Shown here in pieces: positions 15,701 through 29,888 of a stretch of 64,000 bases of DNA. The notes under the pieces were generated by a model. The model saw only the letters and a list, made by a program, of their open reading frames with translations. It had not been told where the DNA came from and ran no database searches. The position numbers were made by a program, and so were the translations under genes. Position 1 is the first letter of the stretch, and each line of letters begins with the position of its first letter. This DNA comes from Anoplolepis gracilipes (Eukaryota; Arthropoda; Insecta; Hymenoptera; Formicidae), in the NCBI RefSeq assembly GCF_047496725.1, contig NC_132981.1, positions 5,236,001 to 5,300,000 on the forward strand. Direction: 5' to 3'.

Positions 15701-17295
15701 CAAAAAATATCTTTTATCTGTATTGTGTATTTATATATAAATGTTGAAAATGTACGCATCGAAGTTGGAACAAGACTAATTACGTGTATCCTCGAACTGT
15801 GAATATATGAACATGTGTGGCGAGAGATAGAATAACTGCGTCAATGAAGTCATCCAGCTTTAAAAATAAAAAAAAGAAAAAAGCTTCGACGAGAAACGAG
15901 GAATTCACTTGTGAAATTCACCTTGACATAACGAACTGCAACGAATTCGCAAGCTTCAAAGAATAATGATAGGTTTTCCGCCAAGCTTTATGAATTCCCG
16001 TGAATTCGATAAAAAAAACTCGTGAACAAGGTTCACGCCTTTTGCGTAATCGTAAAGTTAATTACCGGAGAGAGTGATAAAGCCACGTGCACATCACTAG
16101 AAGCACAAACGCGACCGCGTAAATCCCCATCGCACGCCAACCGTAATGGGTGCTATTCGTGAGAGAAAGAGAGACAGAGAGAGGACACATTCGGCATATA
16201 GCACGTTCCAATGAATTTACTGCGATAGAGGAGAGTGTAACAAGAGGTAACTATAACGGACGACGTGCTTAGGTGGTATCGCACCCGATGCATTTCGCCT
16301 CCGTATTTATCGAAAGAAGAGAGAGAGAGAGAGAGAGAGAGTCGCGAACGCGCGGCAATCGTAATGTGCCCTGGCGTAATTTATTTTCCGCCACCCATAA
16401 TTTATTTTCACACGCGCATTTTTCAGCAGCGCGCACGCGAGGTCAAAGAAATTAAAGTTAGCTTGTCCGTTTTATCCAAAAAAAAATAGCCTTACAGATC
16501 TTAATCCATCAATGTCATTGAAAGATACTAAAATATTCGCAACGATATATCGTAGCGAATAACTTTGCGTGTGTCCCTCTTATTTTTTTTTTCCCCTTTC
16601 TTTCTCTTTTTTGATTCTCGACCAAATATATGTATATAGATACATATGCGTGCGGGCTGCAATATTCTGAAAACATTTTTTCATATTTCGCACGAGCTTT
16701 GTGATAATCTGCGCGAGCCGGACTATGGAAACAGCTTGCATAATCCAAAATGTAAATGCTATTACTGTCGTACCGTTGGAGAATCTCTACCATAGTTCGC
16801 ACTCATATTGGACAATTTCATATATCTCTGGTGTCTTGCCGGAAATCTAGACTACTTTTTTCACGTTCTAATTGTACTCTGGATTTTATTAATTTATAAC
16901 AGATACATACATATACATTGAAATACGGATAATTAATTAATAATGAAATAAGTCGTAAAATGAATTATTCGTTGAAAGACTTTTAATGAGATTCGCGCAA
17001 TAAATCGCGGTGTGGTTCACACATTTCGTACGCGGTTGAAAAAAATATATCAACGAAAAGAGCAAATATCAGAATCATGCATGTTACGCGGTATCGCGAT
17101 CGAGATGCGCAGACGAGAACCTATAATGGAATGAAAATCCGAGAGACCGACAACGAATGCATGCATTAACCCTCTCCACCCCTCCTTTCTGCCGTCAGAT
17201 GCAAACGCATTAGCGCGCAATTAATTCACTGGTGTCCATTGTATCGCGTTCTATACCGCGTATTAAGTTCATCACGCTTGTAAATTCCAACAACA

Positions 17296-17327
<32 letters not shown>

Positions 17328-17703
17328 GAGCGTGACGTAAAATAAATCATTGCGTTGAGAATATACATACACCGGCTCGAGAAGAGCTCTCGTAAGAGCG
17401 CAAAACGCAAGGACGAGGTATTACATATCGTCGTAAAATTGGTAACAACCCCTCGGCTTCCGTCCGATGAAACTCGAGAATATACATAAAGCAGCTGATA
17501 CTTTTTTCCTTCACGGAATAAAATGACGCCTGTTTCGTGTAGATCTAACAACCCGCAATAAGTTTCAACGCCCAAAGAATGGAACTCGATATAAAGCAAA
17601 CGGCACGCGATAAGGGGAACCCTCAAACGAGCTGATATTATTATTCGGTAAATGAAGATTTATTATAAGGGTTATGTACTTTTCTTTCTTTCCTTCCTCC
17701 TTT

Positions 17704-17736
<33 letters not shown>

Positions 17737-20700
17737 ATATTAGAGTAAAATAAAAGTTTCAAATCGATTGAAGAAATTTCAAGAAAAATATCCTTTTGTT
17801 TGAAGTAAAGTAATAACGAAGAGACAATTTCCTGTACTTGTCTCCACACCCTCGACTATACTGATTGCTAGCGATATACTATATACTGTTTACCCTACTT
17901 CGTCAAACTTCCTGCAGACACGTGACGTGACCATAATCAGCGAAGACAACGTCGTTACGTCCAAGTCCGGTAGAGTGTAACGAGTCGATGAGGTCTAAAT
18001 ATAGTTCGATTCCCCCTGATGAAAAAAATTCCACGAATCGCCTCGTAATTCAAGCAGGACGATCGATCCAATTATGGACATTCGATTTCGAATTGCATTC
18101 GATCAAATAGAAATTGGAAGTGTCCATATAGAATGGATTAAAATACCGAATATACCTTTTTCGGTTGCAATTAGATGGCAATAAATTTTGTAAAGAGAAA
18201 ATAAAATTCACATTTATTTGCATTTGTTTAGATTTCTTTCAGTTGACAGCGGCAAAGCTACAGTGGTCAGTTTAATTAAAAAATTATGCCGACTATGCTA
18301 CTCTCGAGCTCGGGTTCTTAGCAACCAGCCGCGAAGCTTGGAACTTTCTGGAGGAATATTAAAGCGTAAAAAAAAGTAAACTTATGCTAAGTCTGCCTAC
18401 ATGCAAATATCGTGTGGAAAATACAGTTATGCTAAACGTGCCGCGTCGGCGTATCTTTAATAGCAAGGAAGTTATCTCGACGATTTAGAATTACGTTTTT
18501 CGAACGGCATGCGTTTGTTGATAAATAAAAAATGTGTAGCTATGAAAAAATTAAAAAAAAAAGAAAAAAACTTACGAAAGTACTTTATCGTATTCATTCG
18601 CTCGCGTTCGTGCAATGCAGGTCAACGAGATTTGTGGATTAGAGGATAATCATGATAATTAGACAATTCCGATTTCGTAGCCGTGTTCCGAAACTGATAC
18701 CATGCACCGATTGCATATGCAATGCCCACATATTGCAAAGCGTAATTGCTTAATTGGGTCACAAATTACAATTGGGATTTACCATGTAATTACCATGATT
18801 AAACAGAATTTTCTAATCGATTGCGTCCGGAATTGCAAATTTTCACCGCAAATCGCTATAGTAATGAAATCGCAAACGTCACGGGCGCTCGGCGAAGCAC
18901 GTGGCACCCGGTGATTGCGTATCAAATGAAAATAAACGCTCCCGATGAAAATTCTTCATCTTGTTGTGCGGGAATACACAAAGAGAGCCAATTTTCCATA
19001 AAAATTACCCAAAGAAAGTGAAAAGAGAGAAAAACGCGGTATGGTGTGAATAAGTCTTCCCCCATAAGTTTCGAAGTTGCCGGACAACCCTTTGATTCTG
19101 TTCTCTTATGTGTACCACATGTCAACCGTAAACCAATTCTCGAAATTGTTTTCGCACGTCCACACGCTTCCGTTACTCTCGCTAAATTCGATTCGTCGCA
19201 GTATACATATCGACGAAAAACTGCGACGAAAATATAGAGAAAGGCGTTGTCTAAACGGAACGCCAGCCTCAATGCACTAGTAAACAACTAGTGAACAATA
19301 GTGAATCCAAGCGTTATTGATATTAAAGATAATCTATTAATAAATCACGAGAAAAAAGAGAATATATATATATATAATACTATGTTATATTTATTATATT
19401 TTTTATCATTATTATCTTTGGTGTAATTATTTACATACGTCTATCAGCTCTGGGTTATGTTATGTTTTATTTTTTAAGAGAGTTTTAAGAGTGTAATTAT
19501 TTTATATCTATAACACTTTTTAATTATATTTTTTTAAACAAAAATTGTTAATTATAATCAAAATACAATATACATGTTTTCTGCTTTTATAATATTTTAA
19601 TTGTACGTATATTCTTTCTGGAACAAACATTATAATTATGATTTCACAAAGGCCGAATATCACCGTACAGTTCAGCAACACCCGAATTTATTCGACAAAT
19701 ATATTCGTTATAACAGAAGCGTAAGTTGTGTAACGCTGTTGCAATTATAACATTGGTCAGTTAAATTAATTCAGTCGACAAATCGACCGGTAGAGCTCAA
19801 ACCATTTTTGTCATTTGCAAATTCGCGAATTTCACTTTCTCCTGGAAATAATTAATTTTCATTTTGTCTCGTACGGTGACGCACCGTATTTTGTGTACTT
19901 TATACAAGTAATAAGTACACGTTTGGCAAATGGCGCCCGACAAGTTCAGTGCGCCACTAATACCTGGCCAGTTCCATTTAGTAATTGCTATCTAACACGC
20001 TCGTCCAACTTATTACTGTCTAGGTGCTGTCTACACTGTGGCGTTTCGCTGCACCGCATCGACCGACTGCATGTATATTCATCGAGTATTGATTGCGAAT
20101 ATATGGACAGGACATAGTAATGGAAATTCCGCCGATTCGCGTTAAAGCATTGCTCGATGCATCGTCAAAATGCGCGCATCGAACAACAATTACACATGAA
20201 TAATATTAACGTAACAAAATGCCATGACGTAAATAATCATGGGTAGCACGTGGCAAAATTAGACAGACACATCCAGCAATTTATCTTCATATCAAAAAGT
20301 TTCAAAGACTTTACGAATTTCTAATTTCCGAATTTTAGAGTCTTTTAATTAAAAAGTCTCAATTTTATTTTAATGAACTAATTTATATTCGGTTTCTCTC
20401 CGAACATCGCACAGTCCCTGGAGTCTCCTTCTTCTTAAAGATCAATATAGGAGGTACAGAGCGAGAATACCTCGGAATTGCTAATAAGCTATACAATCTA
20501 ATGACACATGTCTTGACACGTGGCTTTTCTGACTTCAGATACTGGAGTACGACAGGGAGCGGCCAGCAGATCGTGACAGACGTTCCGCGCGACAACAAAG
20601 CGGCGATAATCAACAGCATCGCCTCGTCGTACTCGTCGTGGCAGCGGCCGAGGTATAACGCGACCCCGATGCCTCGAACTTCGAAGATCACCGTCGACGG

Positions 20701-22369
20701 TGACAAAACGAGTCAGTACAGCCAGACAGGAAGATCCGACTGGCCATACTATCAGACTTACAGACGAACGGCGGAGGCGCAGAAGGCGCAGATCTACGAG
20801 GATATCCAGAGGAAGATTGCGAACACGTCGAATGTGACGAGTGTCGGTTATTCATTCGCGAACAACGCGACCAACCTGGCGGATCAGCGCCAGCACAGAC
20901 TCAGGATGAAGCATCACGGGTTGATGTCCAAGGGCAAACGAATTAGAACACGTGAGTACAAGAATCACGGAATATAAATCGTATCATTCAAGTTTTATCA
21001 TTTGCATCAAAGAAAATTATATTTTTTATCATAATATTATTTATTTTATGTATATTTTTATGCTTTTTAATATTTTATAGTGAACTTTATGTATTATTAC
21101 ATCGTATATATATATATATTTAATATTATCGTTTGCAAACTACTAGTTTCTTCATTTATATAGAAGGATATGATATAATGCAGCGACACTGTATCGAGGC
21201 AACCGATCGATAGCCACCCCTATTGATCACCTCTAATCTGGGAATGGGCAGAGAATGATTACGGACATAATTCAAAATGTTTTTCGATTCTTCGCTGATA
21301 TCATCTCCGCTTTTGTTGTCTAATCGAGCCTCTAATTAACTCTTTAATAGACACGGCGAAAACAGGAGGACCGAACAAAACCCCCGATGTAGTTTTTCAC
21401 TGACGGTAGCTAATGCAAAAGAACCGAGAGCGCTCTCAATAGCCATATTTCCCGCGTAAATGATCAAAGCGCACTACCACCGCTTTTCCTCTCTCTTTCT
21501 CTTTCGTCTTTCACATCCGCGTTGTGTCCTCCACCCTTTCTGTCTCGCGTTTGTTCGCCGTTCCGGTTTCCGTGCTAGGTTGATGCAACCTTTTCCTCGC
21601 GTGCGAGCATCTAGTGTGCAAGATTCTCGTGTAGGTTACATAGTGGAATATTATTCGCGATTTGATAAGTAATGTAATCGACAAATTGCAAGAAAATGAT
21701 AAAAACTATAATTATTTAGTTTTAATTATTTAGTTTTAAGAGATAAAAAAAATGAGAAAAAGATTGATCATGACGTTTGCATAAATCTAATATTTCTTCA
21801 ATTTACCTTATCTTAGAATTATTGTACTTCTTATATTATATGTTTCTTCGAGAAGACAATTTTATTATAAATTTATTAGCCTTGAAACTTGATGAAACAA
21901 CGCCTTTATTATAATTCTTCGATTTTAAGCTAAATTAACTTTCTCTCACGATTTAAATTAAAAATTAATTTTTTTAATGTATCAAAAGAAATACAAACAA
22001 AGTAAAATTTAAAGCCGGATACTTCTTTTTAACTCTAGAACTTTATCCTCGTTACCTATCATAGTCAGTCATCTAGTTCCAACAATTTCCTTGCACGTCG
22101 CGAGATTAGACGTGGACCCACAGACCCGCTCGAGCGGAATAATTGCACTCGTGATTCCAGGCGCACCGAGGGATTGCAAGGTCGGCGAATGGGGTCCGTG
22201 GAGCGCGTGCAGTCGCAGCTGCGGGGTGGGCGAGACCCAGAGGACGCGGAAGGTCACGATAAAGCCTCGCCGAGGCGGTGCCCCGTGTCCGCCGTTGAAG
22301 GAGACCAAATGGTGCGGCAGCGTCAATCCGTGCTCGGAGAGCAAGCCGATCATCGACTACCATTGGTAG
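9735..22369 (+). CDS. Secreted thrombospondin type-1 domain protein (partial, 5' end missing)
   Basis: Three exons join in matching phase: 9735-9907 (ends with two bases of a codon), 20539-20951 (starts with one base, ends with one base) and 22161-22369 (starts with two bases, ends at TAG). The introns are GT...AG (GTACGC, GTGAGT) and the first acceptor follows a good pyrimidine tract. The joined part gives 264 residues. The first about 195 are acidic and then polar/basic, rich in Ser, Asn and Arg, with N-glycosylation sequons (for example NAT and NVT). The last about 60 form one TSP1 repeat beginning DCKVGEWGPWSACSRSCGVG, with the W-x2-W-x2-C and CGVG core, an R-x-R strand and GGAPCPP before the final cysteines. 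The domain most resembles the single C-terminal TSP1 of spondin/SBSPON-like secreted proteins (from memory). No ATG precedes the first exon in frame because a TGA lies at 9699-9701, so the signal peptide must come from an upstream exon. The role is probably extracellular matrix; the exact family is unknown. Confidence 0.8.
14958..14971. promoter_or_regulatory. RFX-type X-box palindrome in TSP1 intron
   Basis: The bases GTGACCATGGTAAC fit the RFX consensus GTNRCC-N(0-3)-RGYAAC, with a two-base spacer. The site sits in a CpG-rich, relatively GC-rich block of about 500 bases inside an otherwise AT-rich intron, which makes it an enhancer candidate. Binding is inference. Confidence 0.35.
17297..17324. 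repeat. CA microsatellite
   Basis: Fourteen CA units, preceded by a few CAA units, inside the large TSP1-gene intron. Confidence 0.95.
20952..22160 (+). other. Second intron of the TSP1 gene
   Basis: It starts GTGAGT and ends ...TTCCAG, and joins the exons as C + GC (Arg). It is AT-rich with a short TA repeat near 21107 and a duplicated 14-base TTTAGTTTTAATTA-like unit near 21713-21737. No coding signal was seen. Confidence 0.7.
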
Positions 22370-25300
22370 TCATCGTCCGGGGTCTTCTTTCACGAACACG
22401 TGTACCAAAGTGACTCGCTCACGGACGAAAGGTCGCGCGGGCAAGTGGACGAGACGGGTGAGGAGCGATTTATGCGAGAAATGCGCACGCAAACGGGATG
22501 GACGTGATCGGTATGAGAAATTAAATTAATGGAGAATGATATAAAGTTGAAGTTGAAAATATCTTTTATATCGATATGGCGCTGGGAATGTACTACTGTC
22601 GGCTATGCTTTAGAAAAAGAATAGCGATTTGTGTGTGATTTGACAATATATATTACAGAAAAATTTTCGTAACTGATATCTTAAGGAAAATAAGAGCTAT
22701 ATTGCAGCGACCATTGGCACCGGACGATAATACTACGTATGTAGTTTACGCAAACGATCATGCACGACGTAGTTTTGTTTAAAGTGACGTGATATAATTT
22801 TTTTAATTGCGATTACAGTATTCGTGATTATATAATTTCGCAAACAATTCGAGAGGCGTAATGAGTCGAGAATTTTATTTTATTCTTGATTACATTTATT
22901 GTCATTTGATGTCATCGTGTGATACGCGTATTACATATATACGAATATATGTATCTTGTTTGTAAACTCTCGAATTGAAAACACAAAGATTGCCAAAGAG
23001 AAATCCGAATAGCTCACATTGTATCGTGTTTCCGTGTGTATCACTAAAACGCGTTTGAGGCTCGATTTTCACTCGACGGAGTGCACGGTGTTTCGATTTT
23101 TTGTTTTCGAAGTAATTGAACAATCGAGTATTATTTGTCGAATGTGTTATGACAAAGTTACGGTGAAAAACCAATGTAAAAGAAAAGAAAAAAGTCACGT
23201 ATCTATCTGCAATATTCGTTTCGCTAATGTAGGATAGATCTGCGAATTGTCTATACATATATCTAGTCATATCAATCGTTTGAGATTTTAAAGATACCAA
23301 AGATCATGTATAGATTTCTTTGTTTATCTTCTTGATCGATATATTAGTTTAACGAGAGAATCGCCGTTGAAAATTAAATTAAAATCCGATTTCAACTCGT
23401 GTCAAAAGCGAATTTCATGTGGGACGTTTAACGATAACACGCCTCGATCTTGGCACGCGATCAAAGGTAGAAATGAACCTCGACATAATTGGAAAATTGA
23501 TCCAACTTTCCGGAAGAAAAACGTTACGTGCAATTAAACTGATAGTTTAATCGCCGGTACAAATAATATAACCGCGAATGATCGACGTGTACTACACGCT
23601 CAGGTGCGAGAATTTCTCCGGTGAAATTTAACCGTCGCGTGCCACGCCATAGTCTCGTTGAGATTAAGCCGACATTTCTCTGAAATCTAGTACATTGCTT
23701 AGAACGAAGTTTTTATCGGCTCGCTATTTTCTCTCGTGAAACGAAAACGGTCGTGTGCGAGAGTTTTGTCATGGAATTCTCTTTAAACAAGGTACAAATA
23801 AAGTTAATAATCAACTTAATATCTAAATAATATATATTTATTTAAAAAAAAAATATTTTTTCTCATCTACTTATAATTATACATTCTTTTTTGTATTATT
23901 ATACTCTTGGAATTTTATATTTAGTTTGTCCCTTATGGTTACAACGTTTTGTTCTCAAAAGAATTCAATTTTCGAGAGAATTCACAAGACATTTGTTTGT
24001 AATATTTTTCGAAACGTCGTGCAATGATCGAAAAGGTTAAAATATTGAGAAGAAAAGAAAAAAGCGTGAGATCGATGTCCGCGTAGGGCGATTTTTAAAA
24101 TCCCAGAGTCGCGTGAGTGTTTTTCGCAAAGCGTCTCCTCGCTCGACGGAGAATACCGTGGAATAAAGCAGGAACCCATAGGAGAGCGGATGTTCCGCAA
24201 AATCGATTTTTTTTCTCCACCGTCACCGAGAGTGCTGCGTCTCTTTTCTCTTTATCTCTCTTTCTCTTTCTGTCTATCTCTGTTTCTTTCTCTCTCGTGG
24301 CGTGATAGGGAAATTTTTACAAAGATATCATCAGGTACGTCTTAGGTGAGTGTATTATATCTTAGGCATAAATTTAACGATAATAATTAATAACTAACGT
24401 CTAATTGTAACACTCGTTAATTATTAGGCTCATATTAATCGCGTTCGCGACGCGGAGTTTGGCGTTGGTTGCGAAGAACGCGCGAAACTTCAGTTGTAAG
24501 AATAAAATCGAGCCCCATCCCCTAGAGAGGGATGAATCTACAGATTTCTAAAAAAAAGTGATTCGACGCTGAATTCCGCACGCGACGTATATACGTTGAC
24601 GCACGGCTTGCCCTTCACGTTTATTAATATCCGTAGCCACTATTCTCCCCGGATATTCAGTGCTAAATGCCAATGAAAATATTGATATTGATAATGATAA
24701 TTGATCGATTAAATTAAATTTTAAAAATAACCATATAATTTGCAAAAATTGCATAGTCGCGTTTAGCGCTAAATACGCGACGAGAATAGAGGTTTACGTA
24801 CCTAAAGTATTGTAAATTATACAACCTTTTTTTTATTCAAATTTATATGTTAATTTTGACAGGAAAATGAACGTAATGTGAAGGCGCTTTTATGCTTGTT
24901 ATTATGCGCCGCTATATATTAAAAAGAGATACTATAGAAATTTTCAAAATCAATTTTGTGCGTGACGCAACAATAATGATTTCCCTGCTGCGTTTGTTCT
25001 AGCGAAATGTAAAATAAGCACGCTATGAAAAGTAATGGTACGAGAATGTAGCATATTGTGCAAGCTCGCGTATTATCGGTAGCTATCTACGTTTGTTCAT
25101 CGCGTTGAAACTGAAATAAAAGGCTAATCGTCACGCGATAATAACAGATAAAGATGGTGAGAGGAGTCAATTATGCATAAAAATTTTCAAATTGCCACTC
25201 GTATTGGCATCTCGTAACGCTTTGTTAATTATTTTGAAGGTACGAAAAATCTGCGCGTTATCTACGCAACACCGTTCGACAATATACTCGTATAGAGTAA

Positions 25301-25853
25301 GATACATCTTTTTTACACGATCACCTTTGATCCCTCTCACTTAGATTTTTTCAGTTTTAAAGTTTGTTTATGCAAATTTCTCATTGAAAAAGACAGTTAA
25401 AAAACCCTTGCAATCAGAATAATAGCTGCATAATAAAATTAGGTACAAACGAAAGATGATGATTCTTGAAATTTCTCTCCGAGGGAGGATCGACTTTGTC
25501 GAACCATTTCTCGTTAAAATTACGCTTTTATATAGAAAATACATTGCTCTCATTGTCAGCCTATCTTTTGAACGCGAAAGATATAGAAAGTACACGCGGC
25601 GGGGATACAACCTTAATTATGGCGGTACTTACGATGCTCTCTTTCTCTCTCTCTCTCTCTCTTATTACGTTAAAACCCGTTCGTCCGCGATAATTAGCGG
25701 CTGATCTTTGTCGGAGAGAATCCCTTGCAAGCCGTCGCTGGCGGCGGGAGCGCACGGTCGAAGTGAAATATCGGACCGAGTTAATCCCCGAGACGGAAAT
25801 TCAACCGGCGTATTGTAAAATCTTTGTGGAACAATATCGCATGGCGATAAGAG

Positions 25854-25858
<5 letters not shown>

Positions 25859-25898
<40 letters not shown>
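25859..25898. repeat. GA microsatellite
   Basis: A pure GA run of about 20 units, followed by interrupted GAAA/GA sequence to about 25913. Confidence 0.95.
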
Positions 25899-25905
<7 letters not shown>

Positions 25906-28900
25906 AGAGAGAGTCACTCTCTTCATTTTCCCTTGAGATATATATATATAGATATAGGAAGGAGGGTCGAGCCGTTGTCGTCTTACAGTTTTAGATGCAT
26001 TAAGGATAAACGTTTTGTAAACTAAACGAGAACGTGAGAAACGGGGGCTTCTGTGACACGGAAAGAGGGAAGGAGCGAGTGTACTTTTGAAATAACGATG
26101 CAAATCATTGTAAATTCATTATTGCCGAATAAGAGGTATTTAAATTGGATACAATTGAATCAGAGAGTTTATTTATATTGGAATCTGTGATTCGAAGTGT
26201 AATTCTTTTCTTTACCCTTAATTGAATTTGATCGCAAAACTTTACTCTTTTGTATATGCAATCTAAATGTTGCAAATATCTTTTGTATACTTCATCATAT
26301 ATCGAAGTAATTACAATTGCTCTGATTCTAATTTTATAAGATAATTAATTTATTAAATATATATTAATTATTTAATTTATGTGTAAAATATATACATTGT
26401 GTTTGTTCTTTATTATTGAAAGAAGAACGATAAGTCGGACAAACTTATTTAGATTTATTTACAGCTTATCTTACTATTTATTAAACATTTTATTGAATAT
26501 TTATTCAATTAATATAAATAATATGGAAACATACATCTTTATCCTTCCCTTTTTCGCGCGTTTCCGGTCTACGTGACAATGACAAATCAATGACAGATTA
26601 ATGAAGGAGATAAGTGGAGTGCCATGATGATTATTGTGTACAAGTCACTGTGCATTCTAGCCCTGTAAGGATAGCCGATAGGAATAGTGATTAAGCCGAA
26701 GCATATGTAGCGATGTATAACACATAAGTTTATATTACATAATAAAATGTGTCGAGAAAATAAGCGGGCTCCCTTCTCGATCTTTGAATATATAATATTT
26801 TTCACTTGCGACGTATGAATGGTATTCGTATATAATAAAGTAGTAATTATTTCAGGAATCGTGTAATCCTCTCTCTTTCTCTCTCTTTTTGTTACCCGTT
26901 TTTTCGCCAATATCAATCTATGTACACGAATTTCTTTTTCTGATAAAATTTATATTTCCATATAAAATAATTCCCTTCGCTGGTTAAATAACGTGAGATA
27001 TAAATCATATTTTAAATTACAAGAAATAAATTAACCTTTTTGTGTAAAGTAGCTCGTTTACTATTTTACCATGAAAATTTTGAAAACTGCGAAGATTTTG
27101 TATAATTTTAAATATTTTCACTTACATTAAAAAAAAAAAAACTTTTTCAAATTAAATGTTAAAGAATGCGCCTTCATCTCTTCGCATTTTAGACATTGAA
27201 GATTTTTTTTTTTTCGACAATCTGTAAGCCACCATAATAATAGTCATTGTTGTTATATTACAAAGTCGATAGAAGAATCTTGACGACGAAAGCCGCTACT
27301 GTAAGTATGCAATTACATCGGCGTAAGTATATAACCACGCAGGAAGTGAGCAATTTCGTGTCAAATTATAAAACCGAACGAGTTCTATCTCTCGTCTACC
27401 ATTTTCCACCCTCTAGATCCATCTCGCTACCACCGCAGCCATGATAAAACCGTCGGCGATGGTACGCAAATTCACGCTTCAAGGAAATCGATCGTTACGG
27501 AGATAGCGTTCTCCCTCGTATAACAGCCTTTTAACAGTGTTACTCTGAAATTTTACTCATCTCGCGTAAAACATCCTATATATAACATACATGGAAAATT
27601 CTAGGTAGAAAATACTATTGCAATTCATTTAGTTTACAGTACATTGACGAAAAATTTTCCTACCAAATCAGCATTCCAGTTTTACTCAAACATGATTACA
27701 GAAACGTCATCTCGTATTTCCGTCCGCAACAAATATTTGTTATGAACAATTGTATCGAAGATTATCAGATTTCTACGTCCTATACCTATGTGTATAAAAA
27801 GTCTTCGAATCTTAGAGTCCGAGAATATAAAACACGTGTAATTGACAAGTAGAATGATAAAAGAAAATAATTTCTCGATAACTTTTTTTTATCAAAAAGC
27901 TACAACGAAATTCAATAGACAAATAACGCAGAAACTAAAATCTTGTTACTCAAGAAGATCAATATTGTCATGTCGTACTTGCATTTATATTTATTATTTT
28001 AACGTTTACATATTGTATTAAAAAATACTTTGACCAAATATATGTGTGCACATAGTATCATTTCAATAAAATATCCGTCTAATAAATATGTCAAAGCATA
28101 TGTTTGATTATAATCATCATTAAAAATATTTCTGTAATTAAATCTATAATTTATTATGAATTATATTCTATTATTATTATTTCCTTGCAAAGTATCCGAA
28201 GTATGTAATGTATATTATATTTATATATACTTTATTGAAAGGTCTCTAAAAATATTCCGAAAAAATCTGCTGTATTTAAATATCTCTCATTGATTATCGA
28301 ATAATATTATATCCATAATGTTTCTAACATACTTGGAATAACAAGTGTGAAAAGAACCGAAAGCGACGTATTGTTAGCTTTTGTCGAAGCAGTCGTTGAA
28401 CCCCGCATTGAAATCCATTTTTCACAAGTAGCTCGCTATTCTTGCTTACCGCCGGTCAAGACCAAGCAGCATCATTCGAAAGCGCATGGAACGCAGCAGT
28501 TCTATTCATCTTTCACTGCTCCCGGTGATTCTCTGCTCGGCGGACTTGTTTCTCTTTACTCCCTTTGCGCATCCTTTTTCTCCGACACTCGACGGACGAA
28601 ACCAACGAGCGATGGTAAACCACTGAAGAGAGTCAAATACATGTACATAAGTCGTATCCAATCCTGAATACTCTGCTCTACACTCCTATCTCTTTATATC
28701 CTCGAATCTTCAGTTTCCCACTCGTGATGTACATTTTATTATGTCACATATTTCGCGAGCCAAGGAGAACTTTCTCTCTTTTCTCGACTGTTTGCCGTTT
28801 TTCTTCTCGTCTCAAGTGAATTCTCGGATTATTATTTTTTTTAAATAAACAAGCGAAGAGACAATAAGAACATTCTTTGGACAATTGAATTCATCATCGC

Positions 28901-29432
28901 TTATCTGTCTGTTGATTTATTGTATTTATGCAAATATACAAAATATTTCACGTACGTTACAAAATTTAGTACAGACAATTAATTTTCGAGTAATAAAATT
29001 ACTACCAATCAATATTAATATGGCTTTGATGAAAAATATATGATATAAAAAGATCGAATAATAATAATTAAATGAAGTTAAATAATATAAAAATATCTTT
29101 GAAAAAGCATTTAATTAAATTATGTATAAAATAGTATAATAAAATTACATATGTAAAAATATCTCTAAGGTATCTTTGAAATAGTTGTAAAAAAGTATTT
29201 TTATTTGACAATCAAAAGGCAGAAAATAAAAATAAATATCAATGTTGCATATAAAAGCGATAAAACAATGCGACAAGAATGATTGGCTTGATTAATATGC
29301 AATCAATTTATATTGAATAAAAATATCCGGTCGAAATAATAATACTCTATAAGTTCCTTATCGACTTGCCGGTCTTCATAGAACTGCAGACGGCACTAAT
29401 AATCGTCCCGACGGGACGATTCTACCCGTTCG

Positions 29433-29452
29433 TTGTTATCACGCAACATTAC
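29433..29452 (+). repeat. 20-base direct repeat, copy 1
   Basis: The bases TTGTTATCACGCAACATTAC occur here and again at 29869-29888, both followed by a similar ...A(G/A)ATAAAG tail. The copies are 436 bases apart. A 19-base palindrome, ATCGTCCC-GAC-GGGACGAT, lies just upstream at 29402-29420. Confidence 0.8.
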
Positions 29453-29868
29453 CCCAAGATAAAGCGTTCGACGCAGCGATGGCAATGGCGCTACTGCAAA
29501 ATTGCAGAGAAAAGATCGAAGTAATAGAGTTTAAAGTGATATAATAATATTTTACAATTTTCATTGAACTTTAAATCGTATTAACCGTAATTTTTTTTAT
29601 ATAATACTCATTAAACCCGAAACTAATATCTTAATCGAAACGTATTATTATCATTAAAATATTATTAAAATATATATAATATTAAAATATACTTTTTACG
29701 ATAGAAAAATAAGTTATTAAAATTATTAAATAATCATGGAGCTGTTTCTGAATAATGTTTCAATAATGTTCATCCGTTATTTTGTACTCTTTAAAAACCT
29801 GTCAACTGTATCGATAATTCTTTTCCAGGAGCGAGCCTGAGTTTAACTCTTAGTCAAGCCAGCTTTAC

Positions 29869-29888
29869 TTGTTATCACGCAACATTAC
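29869..29888 (+). repeat. 20-base direct repeat, copy 2
   Basis: Identical to the copy at 29433-29452. The surrounding about 350 bases (29830-30190) are GC-richer than their flanks. The pair could mark two pieces of a degraded mobile element; no family is recognised. Confidence 0.8.

Larger units (their letters stand above)
9908..20538 (+). other. 10.6 kb intron of the TSP1 gene
   Basis: The exons on both sides join perfectly (AG + A gives Arg), so this is one large intron with no nested gene that I can support. It holds a CA repeat (17297-17324), TA repeats (for example 17705-17729), GA-rich tracts near 16317-16341, and GC-richer blocks at about 10560-10960, 11300-11730 and 14460-14980. The last of these contains an RFX-type palindrome. 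The 417-base open frame on the minus strand at 17210-17626 runs through the CA repeat and is not a gene. Confidence 0.7.

Noticed and set aside
17210..17626. 138-codon open frame on the minus strand
   Set aside because: It runs through a CA repeat (Cys-Val run), lies in an intron, and has no domain-like pattern.
28347..28667. 106-codon open frame
   Set aside because: No domain, repeat or similarity that I recognise; isolated in non-coding DNA.
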